A DNA stretch of 30,018 bases from a virus. Numbering within the stretch: the first letter of the stretch is position 1; each line of letters opens with the position of its first letter. Of the stretch, positions 1 to 7,945 are shown piece by piece. The notes under the pieces were generated by a model. It had not been told where the DNA came from and did no database searches. It saw nothing but the letters and a program-made list of their open reading frames with translations. The DNA is taken from positions 1 through 30,018 of IMG/VR virus record IMGVR_UViG_3300022821_001860, one strand, 5' to 3'. Both the position numbers and the translations under genes were made by a program.

Positions 1-1062
1 ATGAACGAAGGTATGGAGCTAAAAGTCCCCACGGTTTCGAGTGCTGATGCACGACGTTCGCGCGTCTGGACGTGGGCGGTTTTGCTGACGCTGTTCGTGC
101 CTGTCGCTGTCTATGAACTGTCGCAACAGGCTGCGCACGGATTCGTCGCGGCGAGCTACACAAGGGCGGGCATTAACGACTTGGCGAATCAAGTGATGGC
201 GATGGGCGAAGCAAGCGACCCAATCAAAGCATTGAAAACTGGTGAGGGCCGCGAGATTGCGATTCGCGTTCTGCGTTCTGATCGCGGGGCCGCAATGGTC
301 GAGGCTTCAATCGTCGAGTACGAAAACCAACTGGCCGAATTGATTGGCGAGATTCGCGCGTCCGGAGCGGTGCCAATCGTTGCGTACATTCCCAACGGCG
401 AATGGGACCGCCCACGATACCCCCGCGAGGCGTTCGCGGCGCGTGTGTCTGGCAAGGCGTCGGCGATGGGCGTCCAGTTCTGGCGGCTTGCGGGTGCGTT
501 CGACGGCGTGCGATCCGATGACATGCTGATCGAAGGCGACTCGCACCTGAACCCCGCAGCGATGGCGTTGCTCGCGTCGAACGTGCAGGGCCGAATCGGC
601 GACATTCCGCGACGCAACGCAAAGGCGTCGCGGGTGTGCGGGCCTGCTGCACCGAATCAGGACCGATACATCGGGCTGGGCATGGATCACGCATGGCGGT
701 TCACAACCGACGCGAACGGATTCCGCGAAGGTGGCGGCGCGAACGGCGACGGGTTGCGGCTGCTCTTTGTTGGCGACTCCGTGCTGATGGGTCCGTACAT
801 CGAAAATCACGAAACCATGACCGCGCAGCTTTCGCGGCTCGCTGATGTCGACGCGATGAACGCGGCGGTCGGCGGATGGGGCATTCATGACCAACTTGCC
901 TACTTTCGTGAGCGAGGTCATGCGGCCAATGCTGACGCGGTGATTGTCTGCGTGACCGGCGGCGACCTGTTCGACGTGGTGTGCGGCATGATCGCTAACG
1001 GGACCGCCGGCGCGGATTTTGCAGCCGAATACGTTGACGCTTACGAGTCGCGCGAGAAATAA
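1..1062 (+). CDS. membrane-anchored protein with two partial SGNH-hydrolase-like regions
   Basis: The 353-residue protein has an N-terminal hydrophobic segment (about residues 24-40) after a basic stretch, which suggests a signal anchor. Residues about 100-205 look like the C-terminal half of an SGNH/GDSL hydrolase and end in a block V-like GDSHLN motif. Residues about 235-325 look like the N-terminal half of such an enzyme, with the block I motif FVGDSV and a later GGWG. The halves are therefore in the reverse of the usual order, as in a permuted or tandem truncated enzyme. SGNH enzymes usually remove acyl or acetyl groups from sugars or lipids, so a role at the host surface is possible. The ATG is the first base of the window, so the true start may lie upstream. 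The gene ends 2 bp before the next one. Confidence 0.6.
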   Translation: MNEGMELKVPTVSSADARRSRVWTWAVLLTLFVPVAVYELSQQAAHGFVAASYTRAGINDLANQVMAMGEASDPIKALKTGEGREIAIRVLRSDRGAAMVEASIVEYENQLAELIGEIRASGAVPIVAYIPNGEWDRPRYPREAFAARVSGKASAMGVQFWRLAGAFDGVRSDDMLIEGDSHLNPAAMALLASNVQGRIGDIPRRNAKASRVCGPAAPNQDRYIGLGMDHAWRFTTDANGFREGGGANGDGLRLLFVGDSVLMGPYIENHETMTAQLSRLADVDAMNAAVGGWGIHDQLAYFRERGHAANADAVIVCVTGGDLFDVVCGMIANGTAGADFAAEYVDAYESREK

Positions 1063-1064
1063 CA

Positions 1065-1766
1065 ATGGCAAGACTGTTCGACGATGCTTCAAGCCAATAC
1101 CTACGCCGCGCGAGCACCGTACTGACGGACGCGCCTATCACGATGGCGTGCTGGTTTAAAGTCGACACGACGGCGATGACTCAGCACGTTATGGGATTTG
1201 GGGCATCGGATGCGTCGGGGCATTGGATACGCATGGTGATTAGCGACAGCGGCAATCTGTATGCACAGCATCGCCAAGGATCGGCGAGCAATACCGCGAT
1301 CTCGACATCCACCCTTTCGACCGGAACGTGGCACCTTGGCGTTGCGGTCTTTGAGTATGGCGGCGGCGAGATCACGTCGACCGTCTATCTGGATGGCGGC
1401 AGCAAAGCCACGCTGACGGATGCCGACGCATTCGCAACCGTTGACGAAACGACCATCGGCGTACGTGCCTATGGATCAGACGATCAGTTTCTATCCGGCG
1501 CTGTCGCATACGCCGCGATGTGGGACGTGGCGTTCAGTGACGCCAATGTCACCAGCCTTTGGAACAGCGGCAACGGCGTACTTCCGACAGCCGTACAGGG
1601 CGCGAACCTGCAAGCGTACTGGCCGCTGATTGACGACGACGACGACGACGAGAACAGCCACGACCTGACGGCTTACGGCTCGCCGACGTTTACGGACGGG
1701 CCGACGATTGGCGGCGGATCGTCTGGAAAACTCAACCGCAACCGAACACTTACCGGAGTTGGATAA
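1065..1766 (+). CDS. LamG/concanavalin A-like domain protein (candidate receptor-binding or tail appendage)
   Basis: The 233 residues look like one LamG-type jelly-roll domain. The N-terminus (ARLFDDASSQYL) is followed by a strand pattern with ITMACWFK, GTWHLGVAVFE, a STVYLDG turn and YAAMWDVAFSDANV, which is the usual order of these glycan-binding beta sandwiches. A run of six Asp residues near residue 190 comes from a (GAC)6 tract, and the C-terminus is Gly/Ser/Asn-rich. The next gene begins at the base after the stop codon. It lies upstream of the terminase with other candidate appendage genes, so a role in host recognition is inferred from fold and position. The exact virion location is unknown. 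Confidence 0.7.
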   Translation: MARLFDDASSQYLRRASTVLTDAPITMACWFKVDTTAMTQHVMGFGASDASGHWIRMVISDSGNLYAQHRQGSASNTAISTSTLSTGTWHLGVAVFEYGGGEITSTVYLDGGSKATLTDADAFATVDETTIGVRAYGSDDQFLSGAVAYAAMWDVAFSDANVTSLWNSGNGVLPTAVQGANLQAYWPLIDDDDDDENSHDLTAYGSPTFTDGPTIGGGSSGKLNRNRTLTGVG

Positions 1767-2279
1767 ATGGCAGACGACTACGCAATCGGCGCAGCGACAT
1801 TCGCGGCGGACGACATCTCGAGCGTCCTTCACCAGCGCGTTAAAGTGCAGCACGGCGCGGACGGCAGCGCGACAGACGTGAGCGCCGCATCGCCCATGCC
1901 TGTGCAGCCGATCGCTATTGCGACTGGCGGCGCGAGCATCTTCCGCAGCATCGACCTCGACGAGAGCGAGGAAGAAGTCAAGGCGGCCGCCGCGACGTTC
2001 TACGGCGGCATCGTCATGAACCTGTCTGCGGCTGTGCTGTTCCTCAAGTTTTACAACGCTGCGGCGGCGTCGGTCACGGTCGGCACCACCACGCCGGTCA
2101 TGACGATCCCGATTCCCACGCAGGGCGATACCAACGGCGCGGGCTTCGTGCTTCCTGTCCCCGCGTGTGGCGTGCAATTCGATACGGGCCTGACGGTCGC
2201 GGTAACGACTGGCGTTGCCGACAACGACACAGGCGCGCCGGGCGCGAACGAAGCTATCGTCAACCTGTTTTACGAGTAG
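1767..2279 (+). CDS. phage protein of unknown function (candidate appendage protein)
   Basis: This 170-residue acidic protein is rich in Ala, Thr and Val and appears mostly beta-stranded. I recognise no catalytic motif. It starts directly after the TAA of the LamG gene and ends just before a 54-codon ORF, so it belongs to the same transcript. Segments such as FRSIDLDESEEEVK and the closing NEAIVNLFYE look like a compact structural domain. Virion appendage function is inferred from neighbours only. Confidence 0.6.
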   Translation: MADDYAIGAATFAADDISSVLHQRVKVQHGADGSATDVSAASPMPVQPIAIATGGASIFRSIDLDESEEEVKAAAATFYGGIVMNLSAAVLFLKFYNAAAASVTVGTTTPVMTIPIPTQGDTNGAGFVLPVPACGVQFDTGLTVAVTTGVADNDTGAPGANEAIVNLFYE

Positions 2280-2282
2280 GCC

Positions 2283-2447
2283 ATGCTGCTACCAATCCTC
2301 ACGCGAATCACGGGCGTGCCCGCGCTGTTGCTGATGTGGACGGACGGCGCGACCGCAACCCCCGCCGCAATCGGCAGCATCTTCGCGCGAAGCGGCTACG
2401 GCGTCATCGGATCGAAGATCATCAGGAGTGACCACCATGCCGGTTAA
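2283..2447 (+). CDS. small hypothetical protein (54 aa)
   Basis: This ORF fills the gap between its neighbours and overlaps the start of the next gene by 11 bp. The product begins MLLPILTRITG with a short hydrophobic stretch (about residues 12-19, VPALLLMW), followed by an Ala/Thr/Gly-rich part and a polar tail. It could be a small membrane-associated protein, but the hydrophobic segment is short for a full crossing. Support comes from the tight packing and GC-rich third positions. No function can be assigned. Confidence 0.5.
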   Translation: MLLPILTRITGVPALLLMWTDGATATPAAIGSIFARSGYGVIGSKIIRSDHHAG

Positions 2448-3774
2448 GGCAAGCGCATCGAAAACCGCATTCTTCGCGACACAGACAGCAAGCACCGGCG
2501 CGGGTACGGACGCGGACAGCACGCCATCGGCGGCGTTCTATCGCAACGGCACGCTTGACGGCGCGGTCACGGTCACGGTTTCAAACGTGTCGGCCGGCGT
2601 CTACAAAGCGGCGTGGGCCATGCCCGCAGGCGCGAGCGAAGGCGATGATGTCGAGGTGGTCGCGTCAGCAACGGTCGATAGCATCGCGGGCAGCGCGAGC
2701 ATTTGGCGTGACACAGTGGTCGACAAACTGCCGGGCGACCTCAACGACATCGCGGCGACGAACATCGTGAGTGCGGGGGCGATCACGACGAGTGGGGGCG
2801 CGGTCAGTACGGTCACGACGACGGGGACAGCGAGCAGCGTCACCGCCATCGCGACGGGCGGTATCGCAGCGGCCAGCTTCGCAGCGGGTGCGATTGACGC
2901 CGCATCCACATCCGCAGACTTCATCGCCGAAATCAACGCGACGGTGGACACGGCGTTGGCCGACATCAACCTTGACCACCTGGCGTTCGCATCGTCGACG
3001 CTCACCAGTGACGTGGACGACGACAGCATCATCGGCCAGATTCTTGCCGCGTCGGCGGTGGCGAATTTCGACCGCACAACGGACAGCCTGCAAGTGATTG
3101 GTGGGAAGGTGTCGTTAATTACCAGCACGGGCATCACGCCGACCGCAGGCATCATCAGCGAGGGCGACGTGCTGTACGCATTCAAGGGCAAAGCGCTCAA
3201 CAGCATTCAACTCGACGTGCCTGTCGGCACCATCGACCTGTCGGGATACAACGCAACGTTTGGCGTCACAAAGCTGGTGGAACAGACAGGCACAAATGCC
3301 GAGCAATTCAACTTCACGATCAGCGATCCGGGCGGCGCTAATCAGGCGATCACCGGCAGCATCCCCAAGACATCGACAGCGGCATGGGCGGTCGACAATT
3401 CGGTCGTCGTTGAAACTGCGACGCCAAGCGGATATGCGTACCGATGGTCGATCGCAGTGAACAACTCGCACACGGGCACCGCGCAGGCTGGCGGCGCGTC
3501 GTCGATCACGCTGGCAGCAGATGCGTCCAGTATCGACGACTTCTACAACGGGCAGACCGTGACCATCACCAGCGGCACGGCTGACACTGAAATAGGCGAC
3601 ATCACCGACTACGACGGCACGACAAAGATCGCGACAGTTGCGTGGCCGTCCACGACGCCTGATGGCACCAGCGGCTACCACGTCGCGGCCAGTGACGAGG
3701 GGTGTATCCAGCTCACCAACAATGGCGAGATCAGCGTCACGGCCAGCGACACCAACTGCGGGCAGCCAGCATGA
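2437..3774 (+). CDS. large Ala/Thr-rich structural protein, candidate tail or baseplate appendage
   Basis: The 445-residue protein has an N-terminal beta domain of about 95 residues (VKASASKTAFFATQ through SIWRDTVVD), like small modules at the head of phage fibre or baseplate proteins. A low-complexity Ala/Thr/Ser/Ile region follows (about 105-210), then a beta-rich C-terminal part. The start was set at ATG 2437 because AGGAG at 2424-2428 lies 8 bp upstream; a GTG three codons earlier overlaps that site. Its stop overlaps the terminase start (ATGA at 3771-3774). It sits where a small terminase subunit is often found but looks nothing like one. A structural role is inferred. Confidence 0.6.
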   Translation: MPVKASASKTAFFATQTASTGAGTDADSTPSAAFYRNGTLDGAVTVTVSNVSAGVYKAAWAMPAGASEGDDVEVVASATVDSIAGSASIWRDTVVDKLPGDLNDIAATNIVSAGAITTSGGAVSTVTTTGTASSVTAIATGGIAAASFAAGAIDAASTSADFIAEINATVDTALADINLDHLAFASSTLTSDVDDDSIIGQILAASAVANFDRTTDSLQVIGGKVSLITSTGITPTAGIISEGDVLYAFKGKALNSIQLDVPVGTIDLSGYNATFGVTKLVEQTGTNAEQFNFTISDPGGANQAITGSIPKTSTAAWAVDNSVVVETATPSGYAYRWSIAVNNSHTGTAQAGGASSITLAADASSIDDFYNGQTVTITSGTADTEIGDITDYDGTTKIATVAWPSTTPDGTSGYHVAASDEGCIQLTNNGEISVTASDTNCGQPA

Positions 3775-5894
3775 ACATAGCGGCGGGCGATGGCGACTAT
3801 GCCGACCGCAAGCGCGATCGCCAGGCGCAAAGGTCTCGCGAGTCGTTTGCTGCAAAAGCGGAGATCGGGCCGCTACCCGACGTGGCCGATCCCGCCCGCA
3901 AGGATGCGTGCCGTACCGACCTGCTCAAGTTCCTGACGACATACTTCCCCAACAGCACGGGCATAAATCCGTTCAGCGATGACCACGTTCGCATGATCGC
4001 GCGGCTACAGCGGTGCATCCTGTTCGGCGGCAAGATGGTGCAGGCGGTTTATCGCGGCTTTGCGAAGACGACCATCGGTGAAAATGCGTGCCTATGGGCA
4101 GCGCTGTATGGACACCACCAATACATTCCGCTTGTTGGATGCGATGCTGATGCTGCTGGCGAAAATCTCGAATCAATCAAGCTGGAACTAAGCGGCAATG
4201 ACCTGCTGTATGAGGACTTCCCCGAAGTCTGCCACGCTGTGCGGGCGCTCGAAGGCCGGACGCAGCGTGCGGCGTCGCAGACGCTTGGCGGCGAATTGAC
4301 GCAGCTAGGGTGGACGGCGGCGGAGATCGTCTTTCCAACAGTGGCGGATTCCGAATCGTCAGGGGTGTGCATTCGCCCGATGTCCCTGCTCAGCTACAAC
4401 CGAGGCACCAAGCACAAAATGCCCAACGGCACGCAAGCACGTCCGGGGTTTATTTTTATCGACGACCCGCAGACCGACGAAAGCGCTGCGTCGCGCGGTC
4501 AGATTGCCAAGCGAATGAGCAAGCTGATGCGGACCATCCTTAAGTCTGCGGGGCATACAGGTTCGATTTCGGTCTATGTGGCCGCAACGATCATTGAATC
4601 TGGCGACATGGTGACGCAGCTTCTCGACCCAAAGTTTTCACCTTCATGGCACGGCGAGGTCGTGAAGATGGTGAAGTCGTGGTCTGACGCCCACGAGACG
4701 TTCTGGATGGGCGACTACGCCGACGTGCGCAACGGGTGGGACCGCAGCAACCCGGACGACGAAAAACGGGCCAAGCGAGACGCAATGCTGCTGTATGAAT
4801 CGAATCGAGAGATTGCCGACGCGGGATGCATTGTGTCGTGGGATTACTGCTACATCCAACGGGAGGACGGCTACGAAATCTCCGCGATTCAGCACGCCTA
4901 CAACATGCTGATTGACGACGGGCCTGACGTGTTCGCTGCGGAATGCCAGAACGAGCCGCCCGACCGCACAGCCATCGGCGCGGATCACCTTGAAGTCGAC
5001 GACGTAATCGCGAAGGCGCGTGGGCCTGCCCGTCGTGTCGTGCCTGCGTGGGCGTCCAGGCTGACCGCGTTCATCGACGTGCAGCCGTCAATGCTGTGGT
5101 ACGCGGTCGGCGCGTGGGCCGACGACTTCACCGGGTGCATCGTGGATTATGGCGCGTACCCGGATCAGGGGCGGGCGTACTACACCAAGTCCGACATCAA
5201 GAAAACGATTGCCGACGCGATGCCTAACGCCGGGCTTGAGGCGCAGATCTTCGTGGCGCTCGACTCGCTCACCGGATCGCTGATGAATCATCCGTGGAGG
5301 CGCGAGGATGGCGCGTCGATGGACCTTGACCTTTGCCTGATCGACGAAGGCTTTCAGACGAAAACGATCTTCGAGTTTTGCAAGCGGTCGCCCCACGGTA
5401 GCCGCATCATTCCGGCGAAGGGCGACGCGATCACCGCCAAGAAAAAGCCATTCCAAGAATACGAAAAGCGCACCGGCACAACGCTGGGCGAAAACTGGCG
5501 GCGTCAAAAGGTGGGCAACGGGTCGATCCGCCACATTCTGCACGACCCGAACTATTGGAAGTCGTGGGTGTGGAACCGGCTGCGGCAACCCATCGGCGAG
5601 CCGGGCAACATGACGCTGTACGGCGCGAAGTCGATGAACACGCACCGGATGCTCGGCGACCATATCGCGGCGTCAGAGTTGCCGATTCTCGTTAGCGCCA
5701 ACGGGCGATCGGTCGTTGAGTGGTCGCCGATTCCCCAGCGGGATAACGACCTGCTCGACTGCGTGTGCGGCGCGTCAATCGCCGCGTCAATCGTTGGATG
5801 CAAACTCACGGCGGTCGCGGCCACGAAGTCACAGCCGCGAGAACGCGATTCCAAGCCCCGTTCACGGCGGGTTACAGGAGCATGGGCAAGATGA
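3771..5894 (+). CDS. terL: terminase large subunit (packaging ATPase and nuclease)
   Basis: The 707-residue protein is the DNA-packaging motor and headful or cos nuclease. The P-loop-like motif VYRGFAKTT is at residues 93-101. The Walker B-like FIFIDDPQ is at 227-234. A C-terminal RNase H-like nuclease begins near FIDVQ (434-438, acidic Asp436) and continues through ALDSLTG and LCLIDEGFQTK. The length fits lambda gpA-type terminases. The start at 3771 was chosen because it forms an ATGA overlap with the previous stop, while an upstream ATG at 3702 would give a long overlap. It is followed by another ATGA joint at 5891. No small subunit is recognisable next to it. Confidence 0.92.
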   Translation: MNIAAGDGDYADRKRDRQAQRSRESFAAKAEIGPLPDVADPARKDACRTDLLKFLTTYFPNSTGINPFSDDHVRMIARLQRCILFGGKMVQAVYRGFAKTTIGENACLWAALYGHHQYIPLVGCDADAAGENLESIKLELSGNDLLYEDFPEVCHAVRALEGRTQRAASQTLGGELTQLGWTAAEIVFPTVADSESSGVCIRPMSLLSYNRGTKHKMPNGTQARPGFIFIDDPQTDESAASRGQIAKRMSKLMRTILKSAGHTGSISVYVAATIIESGDMVTQLLDPKFSPSWHGEVVKMVKSWSDAHETFWMGDYADVRNGWDRSNPDDEKRAKRDAMLLYESNREIADAGCIVSWDYCYIQREDGYEISAIQHAYNMLIDDGPDVFAAECQNEPPDRTAIGADHLEVDDVIAKARGPARRVVPAWASRLTAFIDVQPSMLWYAVGAWADDFTGCIVDYGAYPDQGRAYYTKSDIKKTIADAMPNAGLEAQIFVALDSLTGSLMNHPWRREDGASMDLDLCLIDEGFQTKTIFEFCKRSPHGSRIIPAKGDAITAKKKPFQEYEKRTGTTLGENWRRQKVGNGSIRHILHDPNYWKSWVWNRLRQPIGEPGNMTLYGAKSMNTHRMLGDHIAASELPILVSANGRSVVEWSPIPQRDNDLLDCVCGASIAASIVGCKLTAVAATKSQPRERDSKPRSRRVTGAWAR

Positions 5895-6118
5895 GCATGG
5901 ATGCCGCCCCACAAATCAACGTCAAGCCGCGATGCCCTAAATGCGAGTCGACCGACTGCCCGTCCTACAAGACGCAGAAGGTGACGCTACAGCACAACGG
6001 CGCAGACCATCGAGCGTCACAGCAATACCGCAAGTGCCGCGAGTGCCATCACAACTTCCAGACCACCGAGATCGGCGAAAAGGTGCGAAGGGGGCGCGTT
6101 AAGACCGGCAGTTGGTAG
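5891..6118 (+). CDS. small zinc-ribbon protein, Ogr/Delta- or NrdR-like
   Basis: The 75-residue protein carries CPKC (near residue 15) and CREC (near residue 49) knuckles separated by about 30 residues, then HHNFQTTE. This is the layout of Ogr/Delta-type late transcription activators and of NrdR-type zinc ribbons. ATG 5891 was preferred over in-frame ATG 5882 because AGGAG at 5876-5880 then has 10 bp spacing and the ATG overlaps the terminase TGA. The basic C-terminus (KVRRGRVKTG) would suit nucleic-acid binding. The next gene is preceded by the only sizeable AT-rich gap of the head module, so a role as a late regulator is possible but unproven. Confidence 0.75.
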   Translation: MSMDAAPQINVKPRCPKCESTDCPSYKTQKVTLQHNGADHRASQQYRKCRECHHNFQTTEIGEKVRRGRVKTGSW

Positions 6119-6174
6119 TTTTTATCAATTCCCTACCATCGCATAGTATCTGCATCATTCCATAACTGAATTAT

Positions 6175-6197
6175 CGGCATACATTATAAGTATGCCG
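6175..6197 (+). promoter_or_regulatory. dyad (8-bp arms, 7-bp centre) spanning the gpW-like start codon
   Basis: CGGCATAC at 6175-6182 and GTATGCCG at 6190-6197 are perfect inverted copies around ATTATAA. The ATG at 6192 lies inside the right arm. The upstream 6119-6174 is the most AT-rich stretch of the structural module and contains no gene. The dyad could be an operator over a promoter, or an RNA hairpin hiding the start codon. No good Shine-Dalgarno is visible here. Confidence 0.55.
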
Positions 6198-6425
6198 TCA
6201 GTCTCTACACGCAAAGCCACGCTCGAAGCCCGTTTGCTTGAAGTTCAAGCAGCGATCAGCGCGACACTTACGCGCGGCGTGGCTGGCTACTCGACTGAAA
6301 TCCAGTCCATCACGTCCATGAAACTCAAGGACTTGCGGGACGAAGAGCAATCCATCCTTAACGAACTTCGCCGCCTTGAACGCGGCACGCGATTCGGCGG
6401 CGTCGGATTCAAGAACCCATCATGA
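6192..6425 (+). CDS. gpW-like head-completion (head-tail joining) protein
   Basis: The 77-residue protein is helical, with a central part SITSMKLKDLRDEEQSILNE and a C-terminus RGTRFGGVGFKNPS. Size, helix arrangement and a Gly/basic tail match the lambda gpW family, which plugs the portal after DNA packaging. It lies between large terminase and portal, exactly where W lies in lambda. Its stop overlaps the portal start (ATGA). The start lies in a palindrome and lacks a clear ribosome site, and no other in-frame ATG lies close by. The family call rests on recognition by eye. Confidence 0.7.
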   Translation: MPSVSTRKATLEARLLEVQAAISATLTRGVAGYSTEIQSITSMKLKDLRDEEQSILNELRRLERGTRFGGVGFKNPS

Positions 6426-7945
6426 GTACCCGGCGCACACAATCTCAACTCGCCGACGTGGCCGAGGCCAAGCTCCGCAAGGAGAAGGCCCGGACCGAAC
6501 TGGCGTCCATGCGCCTGCAACAGGACCGCATCAAGCTCAAACGCGAGGCGACGCGATCGCGCCGTCAGATGCTGAGCATTCACCGCGCGGCAGAACAGAA
6601 TCGGTTTACCAACGACTGGACCGCGCCCGCCACATCGGCGGATTCAGAGATGCTTGGCGACATGCCCCGCATCGTTGCCCGCGCTCGTCAGTTGGTGCGT
6701 GACGACCCTATCGCGAAGTCGGTGGTCCGTGCCTTCCGCCGCAACGTGGTGGGCACCGGCATCACGCCGATCATCGACAAAGAGCCATACCGCGACGACT
6801 GGTATCGATGGGCGAATGATCCCGCAGCGGTTGACGTGGAGAAGAAGCGCACCCTGCTCATGATTCAGCAGTGGTGCATCGACGAATTTGTCGCGGTCGG
6901 CGAGGCGTTCGTGGTCCGCTGGATTGAAGGCGGGCGGCTGCGGTTGCAGTGTTATGAGTTTGAACAGCTTGACAGCTACAAACTTATTGAGCGCGAGACC
7001 GGTAACGAGGTCCGCCACGGCATCGAAGTCGACCAGTACGGCGCTGCGGTGGCGTATCACTTTTGGAAGCATCACCCCAACGACGTGAGCGGATTGCGGC
7101 GTCCCGCGCCCATGACGCTTGATTCAATGCGAATCCCGGCGCAGTTTCTGTCGCACATCTTTGACCCCGAACGCGTGCGGCAGACCCACGGCGTGAGCCG
7201 CCTGCGAACGGTGCTGCGAAAACTGCGAGACCTGTCGGAGTATGACGCGGCGCAGCTTCGCGTTGCTCGCGCAGAGGCGTCTATCGGACTGCTCATTAAG
7301 GGCGGGGACGATGGCGTCGATCCGCTGGAACTCGACGGCCTCAACGTCGCGTACATCGAAGAGAACGAAGACATTACGCCCTTCACGCCTTCGCGGCCTG
7401 GCGGGCAATACGACCCGTTCGTTAAGGCGCAGGCGTCGCACATCGCGGCAGGCGCGGGAACAAGTCTCGACCAAGTGCTGCGGACATTCGAGGGCGGATC
7501 GTTCAGCAGCAAGCGGCAGGCATCCATCGAGGACCGCCGCGAGTTTCTGCCGTTGCAGATGCTGCTCATCACGCAGCTATGCGGCCCGATCATCGACGAG
7601 TGGGTGGGCATGTGGTCCATGCAGAACGTCGGCCGCAGCGGCGTTTACTTCATGACCGACCACAAGCCTGTCGTGTGGCAGGGCCAAGGGTGGGAATGGG
7701 TCGACCCCGAAGCACAGGGCAAGGGTATCGAACGCAAGATGCGGCTTGGCCTGACCAGCCGCACGCGCGAAGCCAGCCTGCTTGGCACAACCGTCGAGCA
7801 ACTCGACGCAGAGATTGCCAGCGATGGCACGCTTGACGCTGTGGCTCGCGCATCGGGCGACGCTCGCGTGATGCCCGCCCCTGACGGGCCGTCAACGTCC
7901 GACACGCCGACGACCACAACGACGGAGGTGTCCAGTGCGACATAA
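6422..7945 (+). CDS. portal protein, lambda gpB family
   Basis: The 507-residue protein would form the dodecameric ring at the head vertex through which DNA enters and leaves. It opens with a basic coiled-coil-like segment (residues about 10-50) and then shows the portal pattern MPRIVARARQLVRDDPIAKS, FRRNVVGTGITP, a DEFVAVGEAFVVRW segment, and HIFDPERVRQTHGVSRL with LRKLRDLSEYDAAQL. These are typical of lambda-type portals, whose usual size is about 500-530 residues. The C-terminal 30 residues are Thr/Pro/Ser-rich. It is coupled to the gpW-like gene upstream and overlaps the protease-capsid start by 11 bp. Confidence 0.92.
   Translation: MSTRRTQSQLADVAEAKLRKEKARTELASMRLQQDRIKLKREATRSRRQMLSIHRAAEQNRFTNDWTAPATSADSEMLGDMPRIVARARQLVRDDPIAKSVVRAFRRNVVGTGITPIIDKEPYRDDWYRWANDPAAVDVEKKRTLLMIQQWCIDEFVAVGEAFVVRWIEGGRLRLQCYEFEQLDSYKLIERETGNEVRHGIEVDQYGAAVAYHFWKHHPNDVSGLRRPAPMTLDSMRIPAQFLSHIFDPERVRQTHGVSRLRTVLRKLRDLSEYDAAQLRVARAEASIGLLIKGGDDGVDPLELDGLNVAYIEENEDITPFTPSRPGGQYDPFVKAQASHIAAGAGTSLDQVLRTFEGGSFSSKRQASIEDRREFLPLQMLLITQLCGPIIDEWVGMWSMQNVGRSGVYFMTDHKPVVWQGQGWEWVDPEAQGKGIERKMRLGLTSRTREASLLGTTVEQLDAEIASDGTLDAVARASGDARVMPAPDGPSTSDTPTTTTTEVSSAT

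Noticed and set aside
2437-3774. Candidate small terminase subunit
   Set aside because: The protein before terL is large, beta-rich and low complexity, with no helix-turn-helix; no small subunit was found in the window.
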